From the NCBI GenBank assembly GCA_963573385.1, contig CAUYLG010065543.1:39123-103122 (forward strand): 64,000 nt of DNA, read 5' to 3'. A model generated the notes under the pieces. The model made no database searches and was not told where the DNA came from. It saw nothing but the letters and a program-made list of their open reading frames with translations. Below, piece by piece: positions 1 to 20,560 of this stretch. Every line of letters starts with the position of its first letter. Within the stretch, counting starts at the first letter, position 1. Origin of the DNA: Cacajao melanocephalus (taxonomy: Eukaryota; Chordata; Mammalia; Primates; Pitheciidae). The position numbers and the translations under genes are program-made.

Positions 1-150
<150 letters not shown>

Positions 151-429
151 TAACTAACCACAGGTGCCAGTGGAGCCCAAGTTAACTTCTCTCATACTAT
201 GACCTCCAGCTTTCCAAGTGATAAATCAACAGTGCAATAAATACACACCATTTCACTTGAGATGAACTTGCCTCTCAAAAGCTTTCTTTATTACTGAATA
301 TTAAAAATATATTTTTCCTGGTTATAGCTATGATTGCTGCCCACAATGAATATGTTCCTACTGATGCATTGGAAATGTAAGTGCCCACTGGCCAGGAGCA
401 ATAGTCTAGAACACCGAAGGATGATGTTA

Positions 430-1080
430 TACCTGAGCGAGCTTAAACAGAAGTGTCATGCACTGAGTTTGTTGAGAGTCCACCTTTAATGGCTGACGTC
501 CAAAAGTCAGCTAGAACTCAAACCTCTCAGCCACGAACAAAGGGCAGTCAACATTTTTATACCAGTTTAGGGTCAGAGGGCGGTAAGCAGATTATTACAG
601 AAGCAGAAGGAGCAGGTTAGGGGATGATAGGGGGTGCCTAACAACAAATTCTATTTAAAGTTGCTTTTTTACTCAGGATATGGGGTAGGCAGTTACACAA
701 AGTTGCAGGTACAGGATGTATGTGCCACTGGGCCCTGTTTCTCAGAAAATTGGTTACAAAGACGCCAGGTGTCTCAGACCATAAGCTTTCGGAACAGAAT
801 GTCCTGCATAGCTCAAGGTGGGCAGCATAGCTCAGGGTGGGCAAAATGGAGTTAGCAGGATTGTTTAGAATGTATTCATTACAGCCAAGCTCAAGTTAGG
901 GTATTTCAATGAGAACACACAAAACAGTGACCATGGCTACTGCCTGCAAGCAGATCACAGCCAAGTTACCAGATATAACAGTTATGCGCCTTCTAGTGCC
1001 CATGAAGGAATTTTCACTTTATTGAATGACCTTTTCCTTGAAGGCGCCATTAGGGGGAGCCCATTAAAAACCATTGCAGT
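430..1080. repeat. Unclassified repeat-like stretch, possibly an old LTR
   Basis: Its composition differs from the surrounding AT-rich intron, and it contains a 19-bp tandem duplication (807-825 and 826-844, one mismatch). It has the look of a solitary retroviral LTR or a DNA transposon remnant, but I cannot assign a family or find its ends. No gag, pol or env reading frame is visible. Confidence 0.25.
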
Positions 1081-1123
1081 TTTGAAACCAAAAAAAATTA
1101 ATTTTAGAAATAGGAATAGATGG

Positions 1124-1516
<393 letters not shown>

Positions 1517-2204
1517 TCATTTTGAACCAGAACATTTAAAATATCTTAAAATGATGATGAAGATTACCAACTGATAGAGTTCAGGGACTGATTATTTTTA
1601 CCTATTATTTTATACATTGCATTGGCACTAGCTATAGTGTGGCATTTCATATGTTACTGTGTGCTTTCTGCATTACTATGAAAAGGGCGTACTTTTATTT
1701 ATCACTTGTACCCACCACTGTATTGGATTCTAACAGATGTTAACATAGTTCTTTGGAAAACACATATGAAGTCATCATTATCTCTGCGACCTAAGGCCTA
1801 CTTACCTCAATTTAAGCACTTCCCTTTGAACCAAGCTACACTTAATTGAAAATAACCTATCAATAGTCTCTTAGAAACACAAAACTCTCCTTGCTGTAGA
1901 TGATTAATTAAACTGAAGAGTTCTGACTACTCTAAGTCCTCAGGATAAGAATTTTTTTTTTAAAATGTATGGCCTTAGGCAGAGAAAATTGTAATGTATG
2001 ATAAGTTGTGTATCTCTATGTACATCAGTTTTACATTTATTGTACCAATGATGTGGTATAAAATGATTTAGAGTGAAGATTTGCCAAAAAAATGCATACA
2101 ATACTCATAGGCAAGACAAACAGTAGATAGCTAAAGTGACTGACGCTATAGAACTCAAGGAATAGGTGTGCAAAGAATATGGGAAATGCTCTTTTTTTAA
2201 TAAA

Positions 2205-2400
2205 CATTCATTAAGCACCTAGTTTCAACTAGTTGCTTTCAAATACACACTAAAAATGTGTGTGACAGAAATTGCCTTGACTTTATTATAATAGGACACT
2301 GAGATACAGAGAATTACATAAATTCCCTGAGGCTACACTATAAGTGGCAGAAATGTTATTCAAACCCAGGACTCCTCACTTCTAATTCAATGTATCTATC
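2205..2400 (-). repeat. MIR-like SINE
   Basis: Matches the reverse complement of MIR in order: the AAACATTCATTAAGCACCTA end, a cacTGAGataCAGAGA core and a CAAACCCAGGACTCC box. Heavily diverged, as expected for an old mammalian SINE. Confidence 0.55.
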
Positions 2401-2867
2401 AGACACACACCAGAACTACGTACTTTTTATGATTATTAAATAGGGGAAAAGAGACAGTCACATATATACATTTTTAAACCTGCAGCCTACCCAGAGGTGT
2501 AGAATGTCAACTGAGAATGTAAATGAAGAAACATAATGAAGAAGTATTTGCTTATGCCATGTTTTTTGAATACAATAAAACATATTCCATTAAAATATAT
2601 CAACATATACGTAATACTAAATCTTCTGGACACATTTACTCAAAAACATTATGTATCAGTCACCAGCCTTTAAGTGACTGGTATCTTCAAACAGGGTATC
2701 ATTTCACATGTTTAAGTAGACTAATATCTAGGAATAGTTTATTAAGAGCACAGTTAGTAGGTGAACTGTTACAGTTGAACTGGTCCTTTGCTTGGCCCAT
2801 GCATGCATACAAACACACACACATACCTTTTTTTTAATAGAAAGTATCAACCAAAACACCAAAGTAG

Positions 2868-3305
<438 letters not shown>

Positions 3306-4690
3306 TAATAAGGGGTTAGGAGCCACGCGGCTGTTTGCAGGCCAGTCTTTTGGAATATTGCCAATGCTTTAAACCACACAGATGGAAAAGTGATCCTGGG
3401 GTTCTAACAAAGTCCTGTTTCTCTTCTCAATTGCAACTGCTGGAGTCTGTGTGAAAGGCAGACATTGGTAGAAGTTTCTAGGATCCCACTGATGTGACAG
3501 TTGTTGGGCAAGGGGATTTTGTGGATAATGATGATGCAGCAGATGGAGGCAGGAGATGGCAGTGCCCCACGGTGAGCATGCCTTTAGTCATCTATCAGAG
3601 CTGCCAGGGGTTAGGAGCTCTGAGATTTGGTAAAGAACGTCACTCTGGAAACCAAGGATATTGCCATGGTCAAGCCAGAAACAGCTGCCAAGGAGACCAT
3701 TATCTGTTCATCTGGTCCAAAGAGTAATTTGTAAAAGGCAATCAGAAATGAGAAACAATAGGAAGCATAACAGGAAAGGAATCAAACTAATACATCAAAA
3801 ACAAGAAAAACTGCAAGTGGTCCTGGTCAGGTCTTCTGGTTCTTCCCATTAACCATTTAGCTTGTAAGGCTTCAGGATTTCTAACACCGTGCCGTCTGGT
3901 ATTTGTGTAAAGCGTGCTTCCCTATGACTGGGTGACATGCTCTCCTTTCTCAGTGAATTAAATCCTGGAAATCTAGTCTGTGTATGTGTTATCTAATATC
4001 TCTTGTGATTTTGCTTTCTTCAGCTAATGCATCAATTAATGCAAACAATAAAAAGTATTTTCTTTCCACAATTCATGATTCAGGTTATTTTGTGCAGCTC
4101 TCAACTTCATGTAGGATTTACTGTGCAGGAATCTTAGGAAGGGAGCTGATGGTGCCTACATACAGTATGCCTGCACATACAGGGTACTTCAGAGACCCGA
4201 ATGATTTATGGAAAGGAGAAGTATTGTCACCACTCACCATCTGTCAATATTACGTGTTGGGAATAACTCTTCTCTGAGATTCTCCTACCTGGCTCCATTT
4301 CATTCTTACTGTTGAAAACCAAGTAGACGACAGGGGCCATGTCTTCAGTGTCATCCTATGGTGTTTGCAACTTGATGTGATCCTGATAAAAGCCTTATCT
4401 CTGCAAATGCTAAAATGTGAAAATTGAGTCTACATCCATATTTAAATATAGTCTACATCTGTATTTCAGTTAACATTTTATATCATTTTATTTAACAGAC
4501 ATGTAGCACATATGATATGCCAAGCACTGTTCTGCTGAATCGGGAGGTTTTAGTTTTAATTTTGTGAATGAATTTAATTTAAAACATTTTAAAGCGCCTC
4601 CATAAATTAGTTAGATGTGTTTTGAGTATGCTGGTAATGTTTATAAGACTGAAATGTACTTTCAAAATAATTCATAAAATTGCTTAAAAT

Positions 4691-5420
4691 TTTTTTTAAC
4701 TTTAAGTTCAGGGGTACATGTGCAGGATGTGCAGGTTTGTTACATAGGTCAACATGTGTCAAGGGGGTTTGCTGTACAGGCTATTTCATCAGCCAGGTGT
4801 TAATCCCAATATCCATTAGTTGTTTCTCCTGATCCTCTCTCTCCTACTTTCCGCCCTCCAGTAGGCCCCAGTGTGTGTTGTTCCCCCCGATGTGTCCATT
4901 TAGCTCCCACTTATGAGTGAGAACATGCGGTATTTGTTTTTCTGTTCCTGCATTAGTTTGCTAAGGATGATAGCCTCCAGCTCCATCCATGTCCCTGCAA
5001 AGGACATAATCTTATACCTTTTCATGGTGGCTTAGTAGTCCATGGTGTGTATGTACCACATTTTCTTTATCCAGTCTATCATTAATGAGCATTTGGGTTG
5101 ATTCCATGTCTTTGCTATTGTGAATAGTGCTACAGTAAACATATGCATGTATGTGTCTTTATAATAGAACAGTATATATTCCTTTGGGTATATACCCAGT
5201 AATGGAATTGCTGGGTTGAGTGGTATTTCCATCTCTACGTCTTTGAGGAATTGCCACGCTGTCTTCCACAATGGTTGAACTAATTTATACTCACACCAAC
5301 AGTGTAAAAGCCTTCCTTTTTCCTCCACAACCTTGCTAGCATCTGTTGTTTTTTGACTTTTTAATAATCGCCATTCTGACTGGTGTCAGAATGAGATGGT
5401 ATCTCACTGAGGTTTTGAGC
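4691..5420 (-). mobile_element. LINE-1 3' end, antisense, first segment
   Basis: Read on the - strand this is the end of L1 ORF2 and the 3' UTR. The fragment at 5032-5328 has the ORF2p C-terminal landmarks PAIPLLGIYPKE, FTIAKTWNQPK and MWYIHTMDY. The 3' UTR and poly(A) are at the left (T-run near 4691). It is 5' truncated and broken, so incapable of movement. The element continues at 5707 beyond a later Alu. Confidence 0.93.
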
Positions 5421-5706
5421 TTTTTTCTTTTGAGACGGAGTCTTGCTCTGTCACCCAGGCTGGAGTGAAGTGGCACGATCTTGGCTCACTGCAACCTCCA
5501 CCCCCGGGTTCAAGAGATTCTCCTGCCTCAGCCTCCCAAGTAGCTGGGACTACAGGTGCATGCCACCACACCTGGCTAATTTTTTGTATTTTAGTAGAGA
5601 CAGGGTTTCACTGTGTTAGCCAGGATTATCTCGATCTGACCTCGTGATCCACCCACCTTAGCCTCCCAAAGTGCTGGGATTACAGGCGAGAGCCACCATG
5701 CCCGGC
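5421..5706 (-). repeat. Alu inserted into L1, - strand
   Basis: Starts with a T-rich run and 'gagacggagtcttgctctgtc', and ends in the complement of the Alu 5' end (ccaccatgcccggcc). L1 sequence is continuous across it. An imperfect duplication (gagctttttt and aggctttttt) flanks it. The nesting shows that the Alu is younger than the L1. Confidence 0.93.
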
Positions 5707-5905
5707 CCAAGGCTTTTTTATATGATTGTTGGCTACATGTATGTCTTCTTTTGAGAAGTGTCTGTTCCTGTCCTTTGCCCACTTTTTAATGGGGTTGTTT
5801 GGTTTTTTTCTTATAAATTTGTTAAAGTTCCTTATAGATGCTGGTTATTAGACCTTTGTCATATGCATAGATTGCAAATATTTTAAATATGTTATACCTT
5901 TGGAG
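5707..5905 (-). mobile_element. LINE-1 ORF2 fragment, antisense, second segment
   Basis: Continues the L1 from 5420: complement of ORF2 including the stretch 'gtcttcttttgagaagtgtctgttc' region and 'ctttgcccactttttaatgg'. It fades out near 5905, so the element is 5' truncated. Confidence 0.88.
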
Positions 5906-5929
5906 TCAGTACTGCATGTATAGTTTTAA

Positions 5930-6166
<237 letters not shown>

Positions 6167-8487
6167 TGATGATTACAGCACCTTAGAATGGTCCTGCACT
6201 CCACATCCATAGCACAAACCTATGGACAGGGGAGTTTTGAAGCTTGTTCAGATGCTGCTAACTGCATGGTATTTAATGCCATATATATTTGCATTATGCT
6301 ATATCAAATAATTTTCCCAATATATTTGTTCTACTTCTTTCATTTACCTTACTAGAATTAAACTGTGCCTATAACATTTTCTTTAAAGAAGGCTATGAGG
6401 AATAAATCTCATTAATTGACTCTCATCAGTCTCAGTGATGAAAAATGGTGAGTCTGGTTAAATGGCTGGTTGAAATGGTCAAACTTTTTTAAAAAAAAAG
6501 AATTTGTGATTAAATGTTTTTGGCTTTAAAAGTGTTTGCTAATAATTCCTGTGCAAATGACTATTCAGTATTCTAAATACACAGTGCGTCCTATTTAAAC
6601 TATAGTAGCATCATAATACTTAAGTGTTTGCCCTCTGCTGCATTCCTTCAGATCCAAGTTGGCATGGGCTGGTTTGTGTATTAAACTGAAATGTGGTTCC
6701 TCAACATGTTGTAAAACCATCTCTACCTTTTTTTCTCACACCAGGCTGGCAATTAAATCCAGCTCCCTGATTTTTCCAGCTGCTCTGATAATTAGCACAT
6801 TTCCCAGTTTGAAAGATTTTGGATTAGCCACGTATCTTTTCATTATCAGAGGACACTTACTAAAAATCAAAAAAATACTGACAGACCAAAATGGGAGAGT
6901 CATTCCAGGAATAGACATCCGTTTCTTGTTTTCAGTTTCCCCTTTGAAATTTGTTTAAAATATTAAGACTTCAAAAGCCAATTAATAATTGCCCAAATTA
7001 ATAACCAATTAATAACAGCCAAAAGGAAGAAATTTACTATTTGTATGTAAACCATTAATTAATCTAAAATCTTTGATTGAATGAAAATAATAAAAATGAG
7101 AAAATATATAAATGCCTTACAATGAATTCTTGGAGGGTACTTCAGGCTACATAGAATCTAAGTCTTTTTACACCTCGATCAGTCGATTTTTACTGATTCG
7201 ATTTCCTTGTACATCCCTGCTTTTGGCCTGTTTTCTCTACACATACACAATGTGTTCCTGGAAACACTTGTGTTAGTCAGGGAGGCATAGCTGTTGTAAC
7301 AAACAGCCCCCAGAGCTCAGAGGCTTAACACAACAAAAGGTTATTCCTGGGTCCTTTAACAGTTCAGTGCAGGTGTTTGGCAAGTGGCCTTCTACCAGGT
7401 GCCTCAGGGACCCTCCAGCCTGTGGCTGTGCCACCCCCTAGGCTGAGGCCTCTGCTGGGCCCTCTGCATCCAGCTAGCAGGTGGAGGAAGAGAGAGTGAG
7501 AAGGGAATTCCTCAGGATGCGTTGATACCCCAGGCTTAAATGGGGTATCCAGTGGTTTTTTTCCCACATTCCATTGGCCAGACCTGGGACCCTGAAAGAC
7601 CTTTTCATTTTCTCAAAGGGCACAGTTGTGGTGGTGGAGTCTGAAGTCCTACTAATACGGTTCTAGCCCTCAGGTTCATTGTGATTTAAATAAGCATTTG
7701 CTCATTGCCCGGGTACCTAACCTCCACACATAAAATAGGCTAAGCAAACAAACCTTTATTTTAAAATAAAGACATAAAAGGTTTTTTTGAAACATCATTC
7801 ATAAGACATGAACTGCCTATATGGGTTTAATCCTATGTTTACTACTCTGAATGTGTCTGAGGTCAGTTTTCCAGGGCCCTCTGTTTTCTCTGCAGGAACA
7901 TTTTCTTGTATAGTCTATTTGTCCCTAGGGCCAAGTAGCCAAGCTGCAGCTAAGAACAATGACATTGAATTATCCCTTCTGGCCCACTTTGATGTAGCAG
8001 CCAAATGTGTCCGCAGAGCCTCTGTGTCATAGAGACAGCCTAAGTCTCTGTTTTCATTCAGGCCTCCTACTCTTGTAGTCCGCTTTTCTCCCTGCAGAGA
8101 AGCACAGCAAGTATATAGTTGAATGACCTAGAATTCAGTCATGAGCTTTATGTTACATTTTCATTCCCATCTGATCAAGTGGTTTTCTGATTACTGAGAT
8201 TACCTTCATACAATCAGAAAAACAAATATTCAGGCAAAAGTTTAAATTATGGCTGCCTTCTTCACAGTATCTACATTTCAATATCTGCATATCAATAAAG
8301 CAAAGACTTTGGCACAGGCCTTAGTTGTGTTTTGAGTTGACTAGGTCCACTAACAGCTTTCCTCTATTCTGAAATTTCCTCTACTCTAACAAACTCACAA
8401 AAAAAAAGGAGTGAGAGTATTCTATGCAAAAAAAAGTAGTACAGAAAAATAACATATGAAAATAGCAAGGTAATAAATAATACATTT

Positions 8488-8690
8488 GTGAGCCTATGTT
8501 ATGTTTCAGACACTGTACTAGGCACTTTATACATTGTTTAATTTTCACAACAACTGTATGAGAGAAGTTAAAGATAAGGAAACAGATTCATGGAGAACAA
8601 ATTTCTTTCCCAGAGTTAGAAAGCCCCAATTCAATACCAGCACCATCTTGTTCCAAAGCCTTTTTCTACTACACTATACTTCCCTAAGAT
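8488..8690 (-). repeat. MIR-like SINE
   Basis: Reverse-complement MIR order: 'cactgtactaggcactttatacat', then 'tttcacaacaactgtatgag', then 'gataaggaaacag', then the tRNA-related end. Old and diverged. Confidence 0.6.
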
Positions 8691-8721
8691 TTATTCAGAA
8701 TTTGTTTTTATTATAAAATGA

Positions 8722-8853
8722 GCTGGATGCAGTGGCACATACCTGTAATCCCATTGACTCAGTAGGCTGAGTCTGGAGGGTTCCTTGAGCCCAGGAGTTC
8801 AAGACCAGCCTGGGCAACAAAGATGCTGTTCAAAAAAAAAAAAAAAAAAAAAA
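8722..8853 (+). repeat. Monomeric Alu (left-arm type), + strand
   Basis: One Alu arm only, from 'gagctggatgcagtggcac' to 'cctgggcaacaaag', followed by a run of about 25 A. It abuts the next Alu head to tail. Confidence 0.85.
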
Positions 8854-8855
8854 AA

Positions 8856-9196
<341 letters not shown>

Positions 9197-9249
9197 TTAG
9201 CCTGTTTTAAACTTACGGTAACTTTGATGCCCCAGAGCATGTGGAGTAG

Positions 9250-14315
<5,066 letters not shown>

Positions 14316-14439
14316 TAAGCTTTGAAATGAAGGATAAAACTTATTATAGCTTCCATGGGTAAATTATTTGCATAGAATTGATAATATACTCAATATACTC
14401 TTCCATATATTATATGCCTATTAAATATTATAATATATG

Positions 14440-14600
14440 CTAATGGGATCATTTTAAATCCTCACAACAGCACAGCGATACAGTTACTATCATACGGTTC
14501 TGAGGCTCAGCTAGGTTAAATAATTTTCCACAAGTTTAAAGCAGCAGAGTCAGCCTTTAAACCTAGATATTGCTGTTTCCAAAGCTTAAATGCCTTCTAT
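14440..14600 (-). repeat. MIR-like SINE
   Basis: Reverse-complement MIR landmarks: taaatcctcacaacagcac, gttctgaggctcagctaggtt, then the diverged tRNA-like end. Confidence 0.5.
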
Positions 14601-14769
14601 TTATTATGATAATACCTCTCACCGCATGGCAGAGATCAGAAAACTTTATCCTAATTACTCTAGGTGTCCAAATCTTATTTAAGGAGTTACCATGTGGCTT
14701 GATACGTTTAATGGTTGTTTGCTCTGATCTAATTATCAAAGCATACGTTCTGAAATAAACTTTATTCTC

Positions 14770-15091
<322 letters not shown>

Positions 15092-15884
15092 TTAATTTTG
15101 TTTTTAAAACTGGAATGGTAGTTTGTCATCATACCAATGTGTTTCTAGTGTATTCATTACAAACTCCTACACTGACTTTTGTGTACATTGGTGCTAGAAA
15201 CACAGAATATTGGTGGGCAAGAGATGAAATGTATTCTGTTTAGCATCTCCAGTCCCCAACAAGTTTATTATACAAGGTCAGGAAATCTATAAGGCAACTG
15301 ACTGGTGGCTACCTTGTTTCAGCACTTTCAATGTTGCTTTTTCTTCTGTGATATGCATTCATAGCTATCACTAGCACCTTTCAGAAGAGATGAAGACAAT
15401 CTATCCTAGTTTTTCTTTTATTTATATCATCAATCCAGATGCCAGATAGGTTAAAAATCAGCCATTTTCTCAGAGGATCCACAAGCCTGAAAGCATCTAC
15501 CTAGCAGAGGAGAGATGCCCCATCATCCATCAACATTTATAGTTGATCCTGCAGGATTTTGACTTGCAATACAGATCAGCAACATGTGGACTATGTTCAG
15601 ACTATCAGCAACCCAGGATTCACTTGCTCTTTCCACATCTCTGACATTTTAAGGAACCCCTCATAAGTACCACCCTGCTGGTTTTAATAGTCACCTGGTC
15701 ATACCTGTCCCTGCCAGAGTTACTAAGCAAGCACACACACACCTCAGCACAGAAGTAGTACTGGGAGAACTACTCTTTTGCTCTGCTTACAAAGGCAGAC
15801 CATGCCTCCTTTAAAATAAGGTGAAGTGTAGATAGTAAGGAGATAACATTTGTTTGGCTCACTAATCATAAGAAGTTTCAAAGT

Positions 15885-15985
15885 GCAAATGGTATGTAGC
15901 ATATACATACAAGGGAATATTATTCAGGAAGGAATTTTGATGCATGCTTCCACATGGGTGAACTTGAAGACAACACAGTTTGCTT
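15885..15985 (+). mobile_element. LINE-1 ORF2 3' scrap
   Basis: Resembles the L1 ORF2 end: 'acaagggaatattattcag', then 'catgcttccacatgggtga' and 'acttgaagac'. About 100 bp remain. Confidence 0.55.
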
Positions 15986-16430
15986 AATCGTCTCCCTTTT
16001 GTTGCTAATGTTCATAATGTTTTCCATTGCCAATGGTCTTGTTATGTAGACCTTTGTCAAATAATACTTGAAATTTGATCAAATAATAAAAATGTTATCA
16101 AAATCATTTTATCACATAATATCAAATGACTCTACATTTCCTGAAGTCGCATTATTCAGTCCCGTGACATGCGTATGTGGGTATGTTATTTAGTTCTTTA
16201 ACATATTCAAGAAGTTGGTCTTCATAAAGACCCCCTAATTTGTAATACCATAAACAGTGTATAAATATTCTTGTTTTCCTGTATCCCCACTAAATTTTAT
16301 CATTCTATGTATTCATTTTTTGGTTTAATACTTTTCGTTAATAATTTTGAATTATTTTATGTATTTTCTTTCTAGTAAAGATATTCATTTTTCCACATTA
16401 TAGATTTACATAATTATTTCCTCATGTTTT

Positions 16431-16724
16431 TTGTTTTGTTTTGAGACAGAGTCTCGCTCTTATCCCCTAGGCTGGAGTGCAGTGACGTAACCTTGGCTCA
16501 CTGCAACTTCTGCTTCCTGGGTTCACATGATTCTCCTGCCTCAGCCTCCTGAGTAGCTGAGATTACAGGCACCAGCCCCCACACCCAGCTAATTTTTGTA
16601 TTTTTAGTAGAGATTGGATTTCACCATGTTGGCTAGGCTGGTCTCAAACTCCTGACCTCAGGTGATCCACCCACCTCAGCCTTCCAATGTGCAGGGATTA
16701 CAGGTGTGAGCCACCACGCCCAGC
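16431..16724 (-). repeat. Alu, - strand
   Basis: Complete antisense dimer flanked by a perfect 16-bp target-site duplication (16415-16430 and 16725-16740). Confidence 0.96.
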
Positions 16725-16849
16725 TATTTCCTCATGTTTTAACCACTCTGTAAATATTGTGGAATTTCAGCATTTACTTGGATCATCTCTATCAACTTTT
16801 TATTTTAAACAGTAAACGTTTATCATGATGTCCATCACATATATTTTTT

Positions 16850-17300
16850 CCTTATTTTGCTTTCCTTTTGGACAATATCACTGATTTTTTATGATCATAA
16901 AAGCAGTGTATGTTCATAACAGAAAATTTGGAAGATGCAGGAAAATTTTTTAAAAGAAAAGAAAAATCACCCAAAATTATAGAGAAACAATATTAACATT
17001 TTTAAATTTCTTTCCAATGTTATTTCTGTATAACACACACATTCATGTCAATATTGGCATCATCTACTAAACAGACAATTATGTATCCTTCATTTCCCAC
17101 TCAATATTATCTGATATCCTCCACTGTCTTTAAAAATGTCATTCTGTTAACTGCATGATGTTTCATTATACAGGTTGCTGTTAACCTGTATATCTATTTC
17201 CCTACTGTTTTATATTTTAATTGCTTACAAAGCTTTCTTGCTTTGTGTATGTTTTTTGCCATTATAAATAATGCCATGATAAAATCTCATACATAAATCT
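16850..17300. repeat. Possible old L1 3' UTR-type repeat
   Basis: The run from 'aatttggaagatgcagg' through 'aatcacccaaaattat' and 'gttaacctgtatatctatttccc' reads like the diverged 3' UTR of an old L1. Family and strand not assigned. Confidence 0.3.
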
Positions 17301-17705
17301 TAGCCTGTATCTCTGATTTGAGAAACATTCCTAAAAGTATAATTACTATGTCAAAAGATTATGGATCTTCTTCCTTGCTCTTGATCTCATTTGCCAAATT
17401 ATCCAATTTACATTTCTACTGATACGTAAGAATACCCATTTCTTTATCTTCCCATCAATACTGAATATTATCATTTTCTAATCTTTGCCAGTTTGGTAAC
17501 TGACAGATTGTATCTTTTATTTGAATTTGTAATTTTTGATCATTGGTGTTTGATGCTTTCTTTTTGAGGTGTTTTTATTATTTCATCATGTGAATTTTAT
17601 ACTTACATATTCGTACCTCCACACATGATATAGTCTATTTTGATAATATCTTCATTTCTTTATAGTTAGGATTTTATTTCCCCTCCTAAGGAAATGTGCA
17701 GTCAA

Positions 17706-17835
17706 GCCAGGCGTGGTGGCTCTTGCCTATAATCCCAGATACTTGGCAGCTGAGACAGGAGGATCTCTTGAGGCCAGGAGTTTGGAACTAGCCTGGGCAA
17801 CGTAACAAGACCCCATCTCCTAAAAAATAAAAATT
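17706..17835 (+). repeat. Monomeric Alu (free-left-arm type), + strand
   Basis: One arm from 'gccaggcgtggtggctc' to 'aagaccccatctcc' with a short A-rich tail. Flanked by a 13-bp duplication aaggaaatgtgca, so its insertion site is clear. Confidence 0.88.
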
Positions 17836-17857
17836 ACAAAGGAAATGTGCAATCTAA

Positions 17858-18328
<471 letters not shown>

Positions 18329-18920
18329 TGAAAGCACACGCCTGACTTGAAGGGCAGAGGCAGAATCTTGTTTTTTACATCTTGTTTCAGAGGAGAGGGG
18401 ACAAGGAACTGTAGGAACTTTCACATGTGCCAGGTTCGAGGCCCGGTGTCTCAACATGTGAAGGGTTATTCGGAGGCTAAAATTGTCACTTTAGAGTTGA
18501 AGGGTAGTAAGAAACTTGCGTAAATGTACTTGAAAATACTCCAACAAACAAACAAAAAAACGTTTGTTTGAGGGGATAAATAAAACAAGAAGACAAAATG
18601 TGAAAAATTGATGAAGAGTACAAAGCAAAGGGGTTCATTAGGCTAGTCTCTCTGTTTCTGCGTATATTTTAATATTTCCATAATAAACAGTCTTTATAAA
18701 TATTTTTAAAACCAAAAGATTGGCCCCAAGACTTCAGTTAGTAAAGGCTGGAGCTGATATTTGGATCCAAAGCCACCGTTTTTGTTTTATTGTACCAGGC
18801 AGCCTTCCTGACAGGATACTTGGCGGACATCTCCAAACACCTACAGATTGGTTCTTTAAAGCTGTACTCTGAGAAGACCAGAAACACAATTTATTTTAAC
18901 GAAAATAAAAATAAATATCA

Positions 18921-19215
18921 AGGCCAGGAACAGAGAATCAACCTGTAATCCCAGCACTTTGGGAGGCTGAGGCAAGAGGATCACTTGAGGCCAGGAGTTC
19001 AACGCCAGCCTGGGCAACAAAGTGACACCCCATCTCTACAAAAATAAAAAATAAAAATATTAGCAAGATGTGGCGATGCACACCTGCAGTCCCAGCTACA
19101 TAGGAGCCTGGGGAGAGAGTTTCGCTTGAGCCCAGGAGGTTGAGCTTATAGTGAACCATGGTCACACCACTGCACTCCAGCCTGGGCAACAGAATGATAG
19201 ATAGGAAGGTGAATA
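18921..19215 (+). repeat. Alu (old), + strand
   Basis: Dimer starting ggccaggaacag and ending cagcctgggcaacagaatgatag. Its tail is replaced by a GATA-rich run. Confidence 0.88.
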
Positions 19216-20039
19216 GATAGGAAGATAGATCAAACACACCAGGGCAAGTTTCTAAAGCCTGGAAGTTAATCTAAAACATAAAACACATGACCACAGACTA
19301 AAGCAGGGAGGCTCCAGGCCATGGGAGTAGTGCAGGGCCACTGTGGGGTTAAGTGGAGAGCGCCTAGCTTAAGAGTAGAGACGTCTTTTTCTCTACATTT
19401 TATTTGTCCCTCTATTTCTTCTCTGGAGTGTACTTGGTAACTTGTAGGATTCAAGGGCAAATGCTTGGTTCTCTCTGGTTAAACTCATTGATGAAGATAT
19501 ACAGTCTAAATTTTAGATGTTCCTTTCCATCTTTACTTCACCAATCAAATTATTTACAGAAATAACTTAATGCTCAAAGTGACTTCCAAGCATTTTGCAA
19601 GTGACATTGCTCCATAGTACTTGCCCCACTTAGGGTAGGCAGTCAGTTAACAGTTTCTCACTTCAGTCACAGGAGACAGGTGGTCAGTTCACATCTTTCT
19701 ACGAATTTGTGCACCAGGTTGTTGTTTAATTAGTCTGTCCATTTTGTCTTAGGCCTGTGGGCCACCTCTGGTACTTTGTATCTTACCTCAAATATTAGCT
19801 TATTTCACATTTAAACCATGGCCTCCCTTGTGCAGAATCTAACAGATGTTTTATGTCATGTGCTTTGACTGCAAAGTCCAGGCAAAAAAATAATAATAAC
19901 TTTTATCAAGTTCATTTGTCTATGTTTCTAATATTTTTATGGGAGCAGCACCCACTCTGATGAGAGGTTGTCAGAGAAACAAAGATGATAAAACTGAGTC
20001 TTAAATGCAGAGTAGGAATTTGACATGCCATGCCAATAA

Positions 20040-20560
20040 GGAGTTGAAAGGTATCCGAAGATGAGGGCATAGCATGAGTAAAGGCACAGAGGCTGAGAGA
20101 GCTTGCTAAGTTTGGGGAACTCTAGCAGCAGCCTGGGGGAGATGATCCCTGCAGGCCATGCTCAAAGAGTGTGGGCTCCACCCTGTCCACCAGAGGGAGC
20201 CCGTGAAGGAGTTGAGTCAGGGAAGTGGCTTGGTCTCAAGAGTTCTAGGAAGATGACTCTAGCTCGATCCGATTGATGCGCTTAAGGGCCGCAAGTCAGG
20301 ACACCAGTAAGGGGCCATAGAGATAGTCCAGGCAAGGCCTGAGAGGGTGCTGCTGAGCCAATGCCAGCAGGAATGCAGAGAAGGGAACAGATTACCAGGA
20401 GGGAGGGAAAGAAAGGGTTAAGAAGGGCTTCCAGATTCTTGAGTTAAGTAATGAGGAAGACAAGAAGTGAGAAGAAAAGAGGGCTGAAGGCAGAGATCCA
20501 GGCACCCAGGAAGCAAATGGAGCAGAAGGAGCCAGAGAACTAGGAGAAGGACCAAGAAGA
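20040..20560. repeat. Old dispersed repeat, family not named
   Basis: The text 'aaaggcacagaggctgagagagc', 'ggagcccgtgaaggagttgagtcaggg' and 'gatagtccaggcaaggcctgag' is typical of a widely dispersed, very old mammalian repeat. Similar text occurs near 51885-52450 and 63040-63680. It is not coding. Confidence 0.4.

Noticed and set aside
5032..5328. 98-residue open frame on the - strand as a gene
   Set aside because: It is the C-terminal scrap of L1 ORF2 within a truncated element, not a functional gene.
7896..7907. Possible 12-nt microexon after tttctctgcag
   Set aside because: Length keeps the frame, but the donor gtatag is weak and no other support is visible.
8098..8110. Possible 13-nt microexon after ctccctgcag
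   Set aside because: Length is not a multiple of three and would shift the frame. Donor gtatat is weak.
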